The translations under genes and the position numbers were made by a program. Of a stretch of 64,000 nt of DNA, positions 37,346 through 47,133 are shown piece after piece (positions within the stretch are counted from its first letter, which is position 1; each line of letters begins with the position of its first letter). Origin of the DNA: Rhizorhapis suberifaciens (GTDB lineage Bacteria; Pseudomonadota; Alphaproteobacteria; Sphingomonadales; Sphingomonadaceae); assembly GCF_014200045.1 (NCBI RefSeq), contig NZ_JACHOV010000002.1, forward strand, positions 186,001 through 250,000. Direction: 5' to 3'. The notes beneath the pieces are model-generated. The model ran no database searches. It was not told the DNA's origin and saw only the letters and a program-made list of their open reading frames with translations.

Positions 37346-37428
37346 CTCATCATCGGCAAGCTCCAGCAGCTATGCCGCGTTGCCACCAGATATGAAAGGC
37401 TCCAGCAAACTCCCTCGCCGACTGAACC

Positions 37429-38649
37429 TCAGATCTTATTAGTCTGCGAGGCTATATGTTGTGCAGCCCTGCGGCCCGAGAAAACGCCGTCCGACAGTGA
37501 CATCCCACTCATATATCGGTTCGCGCAGATGCCGATTGCGGCGCGCCCGATTGCGTAGAGCCCCCGCATCTGATTGCCCTGCTGGTCTAGAACCTCGCCG
37601 CTATTCTCGTCGACAGCCAGTCCGCCCAGCGTCAGAAAAGGTGCGAGAATGAACTTGTTCCAGACCGACATGTTGACGGCGTGGTACGGCCCGTCACCCA
37701 AGGCGCGATAGTAATCGGCGGACTTCCCAAGAGGGTCGCCCCCGTTCGCCGCCATCGCCTCACGGCTGATCCGCGCTTCCTCATGTAGCCCGGCCGCCTC
37801 AATTCCGCATTTCTTGGCCAGGGCGTCGAGTGTTCGCCCCTTGCGGCTGCCGCCAAACAGAATATTGGCCAGCGCCGGCAGGTGCCACATCATGAAAAGT
37901 CCGTCATTCCGGGGCAGTATCTGCTTGCGCAGCTTGCGCCATGTTTCGCCGTCCATAACGAGCCACGCCTTGCCGCCGGATTGTTCGGCAATGGCGGCGC
38001 CGAGCTCTGCATTATAGGCATCCTCGTTGTAGAAACGGCGACCCTGCTGGTTGACGACGATGCCTTCGACAAAGGCCGAGGGCGGGGAAATGATGCGGCC
38101 GTAAAAGCTGTTCTCCAATTTATGGGTCTTGCCGCCCACCGACTGGCCCAACTGAATCCCGCTTCCATCGCACCCCATCGAACCCATGCGCAGCATCGCC
38201 GGTGCGAATTCGGCATAATAGGGCATGTGTTCCTTGAGCATCTTCGTATTGTAGCAAAAACCGCCGGTTGCCAGGACCACCCCCCGCCTCGCGCGAAGGT
38301 AGATCCGCTCGCCCTTCGATTCCAGCGCACGCGCATTGGCGATGGCATTTTCATGCTTTTTGAAGGCAAAAGGAGCAGGCGCGACCTTGGCGTAGAGGCG
38401 GGCATGTTCCTTGTGATCCTGCGGCGTCAGGGCAAGAGCTTCTGCACCGATGACGCGGCCTTGCCTGTCTTGGACCAGTCGGACGACGCGTGTGTGACGC
38501 TGGACGGCGATCGCGCGGGCCTCGATGGCTTTGAGCAGTTTGGCGAAATAGACATGGCCGGTGTAGCTGCTGCCGACAACGCGGTGGCCGCGAACCGCTG
38601 GCCTCGCCTGGGCGGCATAGGCCGGGAGTGGTTCGTTCCCGGAATTTTC
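37429..38649 (-). pseudogene. 5'-truncated FAD-binding dehydrogenase (3-ketosteroid dehydrogenase-like)
   Basis: The frame stays open from the natural C-terminus (SGMSLSDGVFSGRRAAQHIA) back to about 38649, some 400 codons. It includes GEALALTPQ-like text, VVLATGGFCYN and GLAVDENSGEVLDQQG, typical of FAD_binding_2 flavoproteins of the KstD/fumarate reductase group. The N-terminal FAD-binding GxGxxG is missing: the gene stops abruptly where a plus-strand 3-hydroxyacyl-CoA dehydrogenase fragment begins. A start at 38280 would give only 283 aa with no FAD site, so a functional protein is unlikely. Confidence 0.7.
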
Positions 38650-38934
38650 AATAATGACGCAATCCGTCTCGTCGAAGAAGGTGTTGCTGAACCAGAAGAG
38701 ATAGACAAGGCGATCAAGGGTGCCCTGGGATATAAGATGGGTCCAATGGAACTGCTCGATCTCGTCGGCCTTGATACGCAGATTCTTCTTTGTGAGGCAC
38801 TCTACGGCATAACCGGAGAAAAGCGTGCGAGTTGTCCGCCATTGTTACGACGGATGGTGGCTGCGGGCCGGTTGGGACGCAAGACGGAGCGCGGCTTTCT
38901 GAATTACAACAACACCGCGATTTTCGGAGCCTGA
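38632..38934 (+). pseudogene. 3'-end fragment of a 3-hydroxyacyl-CoA dehydrogenase
   Basis: About 100 codons encode FVPGIFNNDAIRLVEEG, GYKMGPMELLDLVGLDTQI and LRRMVAAGRLGRKTERGF. This is the C-terminal 3HCDH domain of a PaaH/FadB-type enzyme. The NAD-binding half is absent; upstream the plus-strand frame only continues through antisense flavoprotein sequence. The stop overlaps the start of the next gene (TGATG), so the original operon continued to the right. Confidence 0.7.
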
Positions 38935-39602
38935 TGATGACTTACAAAATGATCTTGGCGGGTGAAAGCCGATCCTTTCCGGAGAATGATCCCTTCCTGT
39001 CGTCGGACGACAAGGCAGCAACGCTGGTGATTGCGGGAACCCAGGCTGGCGGGGCTTTCGCCGGTCTTTCTGATGTCGACCAATATGATCTCGTTCTGAT
39101 CGAACTCGGTTCCGAATGCCTTGGCGTTCATACCGGTGAAAGCCGAGGAGAGGAGGGGGGGGATGTGCTCGGTTTCGCTCGCTTCCGTATGGGCGATCTG
39201 CCGCCAACTAATCTGGTGGAGCTTGTTCGTCAGCCCGGGTCGGACCCCGCCCGCGTCGAGCAGGCACGTGCTCTTTTTGAGTCACATGGTTTCATGGTCG
39301 CCGTCTGTGGTGACTTTCCCGGGCGCATCATCGATCGACTGGTTCGACCTTATTACAATGCCGCACTTAGCCGATTGGACGCGCGGCTGGCGACTGCTGC
39401 GGACATGGATCTGACTCTCAAACTCGGGCTGGGCTATCCAAAGGGTCCGATCGAACTGCTGGAGGAGAGCGGGATCGTGCATCATCATGATGTGACCAGC
39501 GCGCTTTACGATGCGCTTGGCGATGCTGCCTATTACCCGGCACGCCGCGCGCAGATTGCCGCCGTCCGCAGTCGGAGGAGCCACGACAATGCAGCCGCTT
39601 GA
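38934..39602 (+). CDS. Short 3-hydroxyacyl-CoA dehydrogenase-like protein
   Basis: A 222-aa protein. The last 100 residues resemble a 3HCDH C-terminal domain (RLVRPYYNAALSRL, LGLGYPKGPIELLEESG). The first part, with TLVIAGTQAGGAFAG, is less clear and has no complete dinucleotide site. It resembles the second half of the 506-aa paralogue at 40735, suggesting that a PaaH-like enzyme is split over this gene and the fragment before it. It overlaps both neighbours. Whether it is active without an intact partner is doubtful. Confidence 0.55.
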   Translation: MMTYKMILAGESRSFPENDPFLSSDDKAATLVIAGTQAGGAFAGLSDVDQYDLVLIELGSECLGVHTGESRGEEGGDVLGFARFRMGDLPPTNLVELVRQPGSDPARVEQARALFESHGFMVAVCGDFPGRIIDRLVRPYYNAALSRLDARLATAADMDLTLKLGLGYPKGPIELLEESGIVHHHDVTSALYDALGDAAYYPARRAQIAAVRSRRSHDNAAA

Positions 39603-40704
39603 TGGTATTCTGGTCCTTGACTTCAGTACTTTGCTGCCTGGCCCGCTCGCGAGCCTTCTACTCGCAGAGGCAGGGGCACGTGTAGTTAAGCTCGAACGCC
39701 CCGATCGTGGCGACGAGATGCGTACCTACGAACCCAAGCTCGGCAAGAGTTCCGCCAATTTCGTCATGCTCAACCGTGGCAAGCAGAGCATCAAGATCGA
39801 CCTCAAGGCGCCCGAGGCGATCGCCAGACTGGAGCCGCTGATCAAGCGCGCGGACGTTCTGATCGAGCAATTTCGCCCTGGTGTCATGGACCGGTTGGGA
39901 TTGGGTTACACACAAGTTCGCGCGATCAATCCGCAGATTATCTATTGCTCGATTACCGGCTGGGGACAGAGCGGACCGAAAAGGGACGTTGCTGCACATG
40001 ATCTAAATTACATGGCCGAAAGCGGCGTCCTGGGCCTTGCGCGAGATCAGCAGGGGGCACCGGCGCTGCCGCCAATCCTTGCGGCCGATATCGGGGGCGG
40101 AACTTATCCTGCCATGATAAACATCCTGCTCGCACTTCGGCAGCGCGACATGACCGGACTGGGCAGCTATCTGGACATTGCCATGGCGGAGAACCTCTTT
40201 ACCTTCGCCTATTGGGGATTGGCCGAGGGGCTTGGCTGCGGCCAATGGCCGACAGAAGGCGAGGGGCTGGTGACCGGAAGTTCACCCCGCTATCAGATAT
40301 ACCGCACCGCTGATAATCAGTAGGTTGCAGCAGCTCCGCTCGAGGACAAATTCTGGGCTAATTTCTGCGAGCTTGTTGAACTGCCCGAAGAACTTCGCAC
40401 GGCAAACGCGCCAGCGGCCGAGGTGCGCGCCAAGGTTGCAGAAATCATTGCCAGTCGCCCAGCCGAAGCATGGCGTGCCATGTTCGATGGCAAAGACGTT
40501 TGCTGTTCAATCGTTGCGGATCTCAAGTCGGCGGTTGAAGATCCGCACTTCGTCGACCGGCGGATATTCTCACGGAAGACCGTCGCCGACAAGAGAGTTG
40601 TTCACGCCTTGCCCGTACCAATAGTATCCGATTTTCGCTCATCCGTCGAACGATCAATCTCTCCTGAATTGGGTGAAAGCTGGGATCCCATGCTTTCAAT
40701 CTAA
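39589..40704 (+). pseudogene. CaiB/BaiF CoA-transferase with an internal amber codon
   Basis: A family III CoA-transferase reading frame of 371 sense codons. It starts MQPLDGILVLDFSTLLPGP and includes GADVLIEQFRPG-like and DLNYMAESGVLGL sequence. Codon 245 is TAG (40321-40323) in YRTADNQ-stop-VAAAPLEDKFW; the same frame then runs on with normal family sequence to a TAA at 40704. The position normally holds an aromatic residue such as Tyr, so one base change probably made the stop. The truncated product would lack about a third of the enzyme. Confidence 0.8.
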
Positions 40705-40734
40705 CAGTAGGTCAGCGCGGAGCGAGGAATTTCG

Positions 40735-42255
40735 ATGGGCGGTATTTCCAAGGCAGCGACAGTGGGGGTTATTGGCGCCGGAGCTATGGGCTCGGGCATA
40801 GCGCAGGTTGCAGCGCTCGCCGGTCATCAGGTCATCATCTTTGATGTTATCGAAGGGGCGGCGAAGCTCGCCAGGAACCGGGTCGCATCGGCGCTGGAAG
40901 CGCTTGAACGCAAGGGACGCCTTGATTCTGAAGAGCGTGATCGCGCGGTTTCGTGCCTCCAGGTAGCAGAGGATATCACCGACCTGCGCAATGCCGGTCT
41001 GATCATCGAAGCCATTGCAGAAAAACTCGAGGCAAAACAGGCGGTGTTTCGAGAGTTGGAAGAACTCGTTCCGGAAAGTTCCATTTTCGCCACCAACACC
41101 TCGTCTATTTCGATCACGGCCATCGGTTCTGTACTTTCCGATCCAACACGACTAGCGGGATTTCATTTCTTCAACCCCGCACCCGTCATGAAGCTGGTCG
41201 AAATCGTGGCCGGGCTCGCGTCCAGCCAACATGTCATTGGGGTGCTTGCAGCGACTGCGCGGGACTGGGGCAAAACAGCCGTCCATGTCCGCTCTACGCC
41301 CGGCTTCATCGTCAATCGCGTGGCGCGTCCTTATTATGGGGAGGCGCTTCATCTCCTGGAAAACGGCGTTGCGGATGTTGCTACCCTCGATTTCATCTAC
41401 ACGCGCAGCGGCGGCTTTCGCATGGGGCCGTTCGCATTGATGGACATGATCGGCCACGATGTGAACTTTGCTGTGACGTCGTCGGTCCACGCCGCGTTAT
41501 TTGGCGACCCCCGCTATCGCCCGGCACTGGCGCAGCAGGAACTGGTGGCTGCTGGTTGGCTGGGTCGAAAGTCCGGTCGAGGATTCTATGAATATGTTGG
41601 AGCGGCCGATACAGCACCGCCAACATCTATCTGTCCGAATTATCCTGCTCCTCACAATCTAGTCCTTGAGGGAGCCAGCGCGGATTTGCACGAACTCATC
41701 GCCATATGCCGGTCAAAAGGGATTGATAGTGTTGAGGAAAAAGGAGACGGCTACATCCGTGTGGACGATGTTCATCTTGCACGGACAGACGGTCGTTCCG
41801 CGAGCCAAAGGGTAGCCGATGGCGCCCCGCGCAACCTCGTGCTCTTCGACCTGACGTTCGACCTGTCGAGCACGGAACTCATCGTCCTCACGCAAGCAGA
41901 TCGGGCTTCGAGCTTCGCGATCGAGCGCGCTGCCGCTCTGTTCCAGTCGCTTGGCAAGTCTGTAGTGGTCATAAGCGATTACCCCGGCATGGTCGTCATG
42001 CGGACGCTGGCCTTGCTCGTCGACGAGGCCGCTGACGCCGTTCAGAAAGGCATTGCAACGCCGGCCGACATCGAAGTGGCGATGCAAACCGGCGTCAATT
42101 ACCCGCGGGGACTACTCGACTGGGGGGACAGGATCGGGCCTGATATTCTGGTCCGGGTTCTCGATCATCTCCATCACGCAACAGGCGACGGCCGCTATCG
42201 CGCATCCGAACGACTGCGCCGCAGCGCCGTCACGGGCGTTTCGCTGGCTGCCTGA
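40735..42255 (+). CDS. paaH: 3-hydroxyacyl-CoA dehydrogenase, PaaH-like
   Basis: A 506-aa NAD-dependent dehydrogenase. The N-terminal Rossmann motif is [20 protein letters not shown]. The catalytic region has [16 protein letters not shown] and [16 protein letters not shown]. Two C-terminal 3HCDH domains follow, as in 3-hydroxyadipyl-CoA dehydrogenase (PaaH, formerly PaaC). With the thiolase next door it could perform the last two steps of phenylacetate or adipate breakdown. The rest of the paa pathway is absent from the window. Full length and intact. Confidence 0.82.
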   Translation: MGGISKAATVGVIGAGAMGSGIAQVAALAGHQVIIFDVIEGAAKLARNRVASALEALERKGRLDSEERDRAVSCLQVAEDITDLRNAGLIIEAIAEKLEAKQAVFRELEELVPESSIFATNTSSISITAIGSVLSDPTRLAGFHFFNPAPVMKLVEIVAGLASSQHVIGVLAATARDWGKTAVHVRSTPGFIVNRVARPYYGEALHLLENGVADVATLDFIYTRSGGFRMGPFALMDMIGHDVNFAVTSSVHAALFGDPRYRPALAQQELVAAGWLGRKSGRGFYEYVGAADTAPPTSICPNYPAPHNLVLEGASADLHELIAICRSKGIDSVEEKGDGYIRVDDVHLARTDGRSASQRVADGAPRNLVLFDLTFDLSSTELIVLTQADRASSFAIERAAALFQSLGKSVVVISDYPGMVVMRTLALLVDEAADAVQKGIATPADIEVAMQTGVNYPRGLLDWGDRIGPDILVRVLDHLHHATGDGRYRASERLRRSAVTGVSLAA

Positions 42256-42285
42256 ACCATCAACGAATCGAAGGTAAAAGTCACC

Positions 42286-43488
42286 ATGCCCGATGCATTT
42301 ATCTGCGATGCGATCCGTACTCCGATCGGGCGCTACGGTGGCGCGCTGGCGACCGTTCGCGCGGACGACCTGGCGGCCGTACCGCTGGCAGCGCTGATGG
42401 CGCGTAACCCCAATGTCGACTGGGCAGCGGTCGATGACGTCATTCTGGGCTGCGCTAACCAGGCCGGCGAGGATAATCGCAACGTCGCGCGGATGGCGGC
42501 GCTTCTCGCGCAGCTCCCCGTTGAAGTTCCCGGCACGACGGTCAACCGGCTATGCGGATCGGGAATGGACGCTGTCGGCATCGCGGCGCGGGCCATCAAG
42601 GCCGGGGAAGCCGACTTCCTGATCGCCGGCGGCGTGGAAAGCATGTCACGCGCACCGTTCGTGATGGGCAAGGCGGCCAGTGCGTTTGCTCGCACCGCTA
42701 GGCTGGAAGATACCACAATGGGCTGGCGCTTCGTGAACGAGGCGATGCAGGCGCAGTACGGCACAGACACGATGCCGCAAACGGCAGAGAATGTTGCGGA
42801 AGCCTTTGGCATCTCGCGACAGGATCAGGATGCGTTTGCGTTGCGTAGCCAGAAAAGAGCGGGCGCCGCCATGGCAGCGTCCAGGTTTGATGCCGAGATT
42901 GTTGGTGTATCTGTCCGATCCAAGGCGGGTAGTCGAACGATCGATCAAGATGAGCATCCGCGCCCTTCATCCACAGCCGAAGATTTCGCTAAACTTAGAG
43001 GTGTGGTGTCACCGGACGGGTCGGTCACAGCAGGGAATGCTTCGGGTATCAACGACGGAGCCTGTGCCCTGCTGGTCGCGAGCGAGGGAGCGGCGAAGCG
43101 CCACGATCTGACGCCGATCGCGCGTCATGTTGGTACGGCCGTCGCTGGCGTTCCGCCTAGGGTGATGGGAATGGGGCCGGTCCCCGCAGTGCGCGCGCTC
43201 CTCGATCGCACCGGGATCGCGCTCTCACAGATAGACGTGATAGAGTTGAACGAGGCCTTTGCCGCGCAGGCGCTCGCTGTCCTACGCGAATTGAACATCC
43301 CGGAGGACGCCCCACACGTCAATCCTAACGGCGGCGCAATCGCGCTTGGTCATCCTCTGGGCATGTCCGGCGCAAGACTCATCGCCACCGCTGCCTACGA
43401 ACTCCAGCGCACGGGCGGCCGCTACGCCTTATGTACGATGTGCATCGGCGTTGGACAAGGCATTGCAACGCTGATCGAGCGGGTCTGA
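42286..43488 (+). CDS. pcaF: Acetyl-CoA acyltransferase, 3-oxoadipyl-CoA thiolase type
   Basis: A 400-aa thiolase. The active-site Cys is in [12 protein letters not shown], the His in [16 protein letters not shown] and the second Cys in [23 protein letters not shown] and [14 protein letters not shown] are typical of PcaF/PaaJ, which cleave 3-oxoadipyl-CoA to succinyl-CoA and acetyl-CoA. It follows the paaH-like gene by 30 nt. I use pcaF as the symbol, but paaJ would fit as well. Confidence 0.85.
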   Translation: MPDAFICDAIRTPIGRYGGALATVRADDLAAVPLAALMARNPNVDWAAVDDVILGCANQAGEDNRNVARMAALLAQLPVEVPGTTVNRLCGSGMDAVGIAARAIKAGEADFLIAGGVESMSRAPFVMGKAASAFARTARLEDTTMGWRFVNEAMQAQYGTDTMPQTAENVAEAFGISRQDQDAFALRSQKRAGAAMAASRFDAEIVGVSVRSKAGSRTIDQDEHPRPSSTAEDFAKLRGVVSPDGSVTAGNASGINDGACALLVASEGAAKRHDLTPIARHVGTAVAGVPPRVMGMGPVPAVRALLDRTGIALSQIDVIELNEAFAAQALAVLRELNIPEDAPHVNPNGGAIALGHPLGMSGARLIATAAYELQRTGGRYALCTMCIGVGQGIATLIERV

Positions 43489-43587
43489 ACAGCGGCGCAA
43501 TCTCCACAGTGGAGTGAGGTCTTTGGGTTATACTGTGCCCTTCTTATGCGGGGGTCTTTCAGCAACAGGTGATTAGGCGATATTCTG

Positions 43588-44346
43588 ATGATTACAATGT
43601 TCGGAACGGCCAGTCCAAACGTGTTCAAGATCCTGTTGATGCTGGAGGAAAGCGGAACCGAATATTACGTGAAGCATGTGGCGGTCATGCGCGGCGAGGG
43701 ACAGGACCCGGCTTTCCTCGCGATGAATCCGTTCGGAAAAGTGCCTGTGATTGTCGACCGCAACCAAGAGGGCGAGCAGGTCGTTTTCGAGTCCGGTGCC
43801 ATTTTGATCTACCTTGCGGATACCTATGCGCCGGCGCTGCTTCCCGCATGCGGGGCGGCCCGTTGGGCGACGTTGGAATGGCTTGTAGCGCAGGTGGCCT
43901 ATGCCGGACCGATGCTTGGGCAGGTGAACCACTACCAGCTCATTCCCAGTGAGGCGGATTCCTACGCGGCGGCCAGGTACAAGGATCAGGCCGCCAAAAT
44001 CTATCGAACCTTCGACGACCGGCTGGCCGCGGTGCCATGGCTGGCGGGGCAATCCTATTCCGTCGCTGACATAGCCATGTACCCATGGTCGGCCTACCTC
44101 TCGCGCCATGGCTTCGATGAAGCCGACTTCCCCAACCTTGTAGCCTGGCGCGCGCGAATTGATGCGCGGCCTGCCTGGCGTCGAGCACAGGCAGGTATCG
44201 CGTCTCTCGTCCGGGCAGGCGCTGCCACTGGTGCCGGAATAACGGAATCAGATATTGACCGGTTCCTGGGCCGAACCAAACCCGGGCCGGCGGCCGATCT
44301 TGTTGGTTACGCCGCCCGTGGGTCGTACATCCGGAGAAGCGATTAA
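43588..44346 (+). CDS. Glutathione S-transferase family protein
   Basis: A 252-aa cytoplasmic protein with an N-terminal thioredoxin-like domain (TMFGTASPNVFKILLMLEE, PFGKVPVIVD with the cis-Pro, and FESGAILIYLAD for glutathione) and a helical C-terminal domain (YSVADIAMYPW). It resembles the YghU/YfcG type. It sits at the right end of the catabolic segment, 99 bp after the thiolase; its substrate is unknown. Confidence 0.85.
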   Translation: MITMFGTASPNVFKILLMLEESGTEYYVKHVAVMRGEGQDPAFLAMNPFGKVPVIVDRNQEGEQVVFESGAILIYLADTYAPALLPACGAARWATLEWLVAQVAYAGPMLGQVNHYQLIPSEADSYAAARYKDQAAKIYRTFDDRLAAVPWLAGQSYSVADIAMYPWSAYLSRHGFDEADFPNLVAWRARIDARPAWRRAQAGIASLVRAGAATGAGITESDIDRFLGRTKPGPAADLVGYAARGSYIRRSD

Positions 44347-44527
44347 AGTGTTGAGGGCTTTGTTCCTGCAATTTAGAGAAGACACTATTTCCGCCCGATA
44401 GAGATGTCACGGTTCGATGCAGCAGGGGCTGTGCGTAGCCCTTCGATATTGCGCAGCGCAGACCCTGCTGGTGCACAGGTCCAGCGGTCTGAGAGCCCCG
44501 GACCCGCTGCGCATGCAGTGGGCTCCC

Positions 44528-44857
44528 TCAGCAGCTCTCGAGCAGCCGCTGCGCCGCCTCGATCGGGGTGAGCAGGCGAAGGGGAGGGCGCCCGCGCTTA
44601 AGCTTCACCGGGGCTTCTTCCGCGGGCTCGGGCGAGGGAAACAGGTGAATGCCCTGCGAGCGCCGGCAAGGCTCGTTGTTGTTGCGCTTCCGCGGCAGCA
44701 GCTCCTGCATCGCCCTGGCCATCGCCAGCGCCGCATCGAGGTGCTTGTTCTCGACCATCGCGGCCTGGTTCACCTGCCTGATCTTGTCGAACATTCGGTA
44801 GGGAAGGACATGCTCGCCGTGCCGGATCTCGAGCCGGCCATCGGGATGCTCCTCGGA
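44528..44857 (-). mobile_element. Transposase remnant, ISNCY-like C-terminus
   Basis: About 110 codons without a start encode DGRLEIRHGEHVLPYRMFDK, then VNQAAMVENKHLDAAL and a basic tail. This resembles the C-terminal end of ISNCY-type transposases, where an LPY..YDRL..V.QGAIVENKRL stretch is conserved. The rest of the element is gone, and the fragment ends 9 nt from the tRNA-Leu gene. The family name is from memory. Confidence 0.55.
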
Positions 44858-44865
44858 AGAACAAA

Positions 44866-44952
44866 TGGTGCCCAGAAGAGGACTCGAACCTCCACGGCCT
44901 TGCGACCGCCAGCACCTGAAGCTGGTGCGTCTACCAATTCCGCCATCTGGGC
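44866..44952 (-). tRNA. tRNA-Leu (CAG)
   Basis: An 87-nt tRNA on the minus strand including an encoded CCA. The acceptor stem is GCCCAGA/TCTGGGC, the T-loop is GTTCGAGTC, and the anticodon stem CCAGC/GCTGG encloses TTCAGGT with anticodon CAG. The long variable arm (GGCGGTCGCAAGGCCGT) is as expected for leucine. Confidence 0.97.
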
Positions 44953-45125
44953 ACGGGGTAGGCGGCGGCGATTAGCGGTCAGGGGGGGCTTTTGTCAATC
45001 GCCCTTTGCGCTAATTTTTGAATCATCCCACGCCTTTGCAGTTGTCAAGGAGATCGCTCCGTTGCAAGGGGGCGGAAGCCACACGGCTATTATAAAGCGG
45101 CCATTCCAGGGAGCACGCGGCAGAT

Positions 45126-46064
45126 ATGCAGTACAAGCTGGTGACTATCTTCGGCGGAGGCGGTTTTCTTGGCCGCTATGTCGCTCAGGAACTGCTTCAG
45201 GCGGGCGCCCGCATCCGTGTTGCTGAGCGCGATCCTTCCAGCGCCATGCACATCAGGCCCCTGGGAGGCCTTGGCCAGGTCCAGATGGTTGCTGCAAATG
45301 TGACCAAGGCAGAGTCGCTTGCCCGCGCCGTCGAAGGGGCCGACGCTGTCATCAATTTAGTCGGCGTTCTGAAAGGTGAATTCTACAAGGTTCATGTCGA
45401 GGGCGCGGCCAATGTGGCCCGAGCCGCGGCGGAAGCGGGTGCATCCAGCCTTGTTCACATCTCAGCCATAGGTGCCGATCCTCAGAGTCACTCGGAATAT
45501 GGCCGTACGAAGGGCCAGGGAGAGGAAGGGGTCAGGGCAAGCTTTCCCGGCGCGGCGATCATGCGGCCATCCATCCTGTTCGGACCGGAAGACCAGTTCA
45601 TCAATCGTTTCGCTCATTTGATCCGAACCGCGCCGATCGTACCGATTATCGGTGGCAACACGAAGTTCCAGCCGGTCTATGTAGCGGACGTTGCAAACGC
45701 GATTGCACTCGCCGCACTGCATCCGGGCAGATATGGCGGTAAAATCTATGAGCTTGGCGGGCCGCAGGTGATGACGATGGAAGAGATCAACCGGTGGATA
45801 GCCTCGGCCACCGGACGGCACCGCAATTTCATCACGGTGCCTGATGGTGTAGCGGACCTGCTTGCCAGTCTAACCGGATGGATGCCGGGTGCGCCAATCA
45901 CCTCCGACCAATGGAAAATGCTTCAGCATGACAATGTCGTGTCGGCTGGCTCCAAGGGCCTGCCTACCTTTGGCATTGAGCCCACTCCACTGGCAGCGGT
46001 CGCTCCGGGCTGGTTGGTGCAGTATCGCAAGCATGGCCGGTTTGGCATGGGCGCGTCGGCCTGA
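45126..46064 (+). CDS. NAD(P)H-binding protein, complex I NDUFA9-like
   Basis: A 312-aa short-chain dehydrogenase-like protein of the atypical SDR group. The Rossmann motif TIFGGGGFLGRYVAQELL is at the N-terminus, with IRVAERDPS as the second strand. GRTKGQGEEGVR and GPEDQFINRFA match the NDUFA9-like family, which in mitochondria is an accessory subunit of complex I. Its bacterial role is not settled. It starts 170 bp after the tRNA on the other strand and precedes uppP. Confidence 0.85.
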   Translation: MQYKLVTIFGGGGFLGRYVAQELLQAGARIRVAERDPSSAMHIRPLGGLGQVQMVAANVTKAESLARAVEGADAVINLVGVLKGEFYKVHVEGAANVARAAAEAGASSLVHISAIGADPQSHSEYGRTKGQGEEGVRASFPGAAIMRPSILFGPEDQFINRFAHLIRTAPIVPIIGGNTKFQPVYVADVANAIALAALHPGRYGGKIYELGGPQVMTMEEINRWIASATGRHRNFITVPDGVADLLASLTGWMPGAPITSDQWKMLQHDNVVSAGSKGLPTFGIEPTPLAAVAPGWLVQYRKHGRFGMGASA

Positions 46065-46167
46065 CGCCTCATTCTGTTCGGGGGTGAGCCTGCTGACGCC
46101 CCGCGACCCTCCCAGAACATACTGCCCATTGACCAACTGAGGGCGAACGGAAGGAACGCTGTGACCA

Positions 46168-46971
46168 ATGGATAACAATATTTGGACGGTCATCCTGCTG
46201 GGCATTGTTGAAGGGTTTACTGAGTTCATTCCCGTTTCCTCAACCGGTCACCTGGTTTTGGCCGGAGAGCTGCTGGGTTTTGAAAGCAAAGCTTCAGGTA
46301 CGTTCGAGATCGTCATTCAGCTTGGCGCGATTCTGTCGGTTGTTGTTCTCTATTGGAAACGTTTCTGGGAAGTCCTTCAGGGGCTCAGCCGAGCCAATCC
46401 GACGGCAATCGCCTTTACACGAAATATCCTACTGGGCTTTCTGCCTTCAGCGGTGATTGGCCTCATTATCTACAAGATGGTGAAGGCGATGCTGGAAACG
46501 CCGGAGATTACGGCGATAGCGCTCATTCTGGGCGGCATTGCCATATTGGCGATTGAACGCATGGTGAAGAAGCCTCACACATTCCTGGTTGAAGGGATGA
46601 GTTGGAAGACCGCGCTAGGTGTCGGCATTGTGCAGTGCCTGTCGATGATCCCTGGTGTCAGCCGCTCAGGCGCGACGATCATGGGGGCATTAAGCTTGGG
46701 CGTGGAGCGCAAGACGGCTGCTGAATTCAGCTTCTTCCTGGCTATCCCCACCATGCTTGCAGCCTCGGCTTACGATTTGCTGAAGACGGGGGCTTCGCTA
46801 GGGCAAGACGACTGGACCGCCATAGCAATAGGTTTCATTGTCTCTTTCGTGGTGGCGATCATCGTGATCAAATGGTTTATCGCCGTTGTTAGCAAGTTCG
46901 GTTTCGCTCCCTTCGCTTGGTATCGCATTGTTGCTGGAAGCGTGGCGCTCGTCTGGCTGATGATGAAGTAG
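46168..46971 (+). CDS. uppP: Undecaprenyl-diphosphatase
   Basis: A 267-aa integral membrane enzyme (BacA family) that dephosphorylates undecaprenyl diphosphate to recycle the lipid carrier of cell-wall synthesis. The two active-site motifs are clear: EGFTEFIPVSSTGHLVL and PGVSRSGATIMGAL. Seven or eight membrane segments and the length fit the family. Overproduction in other bacteria gives bacitracin resistance. It follows the NDUFA9-like gene by about 100 bp. Confidence 0.96.
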   Translation: MDNNIWTVILLGIVEGFTEFIPVSSTGHLVLAGELLGFESKASGTFEIVIQLGAILSVVVLYWKRFWEVLQGLSRANPTAIAFTRNILLGFLPSAVIGLIIYKMVKAMLETPEITAIALILGGIAILAIERMVKKPHTFLVEGMSWKTALGVGIVQCLSMIPGVSRSGATIMGALSLGVERKTAAEFSFFLAIPTMLAASAYDLLKTGASLGQDDWTAIAIGFIVSFVVAIIVIKWFIAVVSKFGFAPFAWYRIVAGSVALVWLMMK

Positions 46972-47133
46972 GTCCGTATCGGCCCTTTATGGGCGGCTCG
47001 GATGAACAAGGGGTTCAGGAAAGAGGATGAGCCGCTCCATAGAAGGACAGTTTTATTGACCTAAACTGGAAAATTCCCGTGACTCCCGTGGCTGTTCAGG
47101 TTATAGGCCCGCGCAATCAAGGAGTGACGAGAC

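Noticed and set aside
36600-37430. Second copy of the tRNA-Leu 3' end as an attachment site for an island
   Set aside because: I looked for GCCCAGAAG-like sequence at the left edge of the accessory segment and found none, so an integrase-made island is not shown.
37882-38934. Plus-strand open frame of 350 codons
   Set aside because: Only its last 100 codons are real dehydrogenase sequence; the first part is antisense to the flavoprotein fragment.
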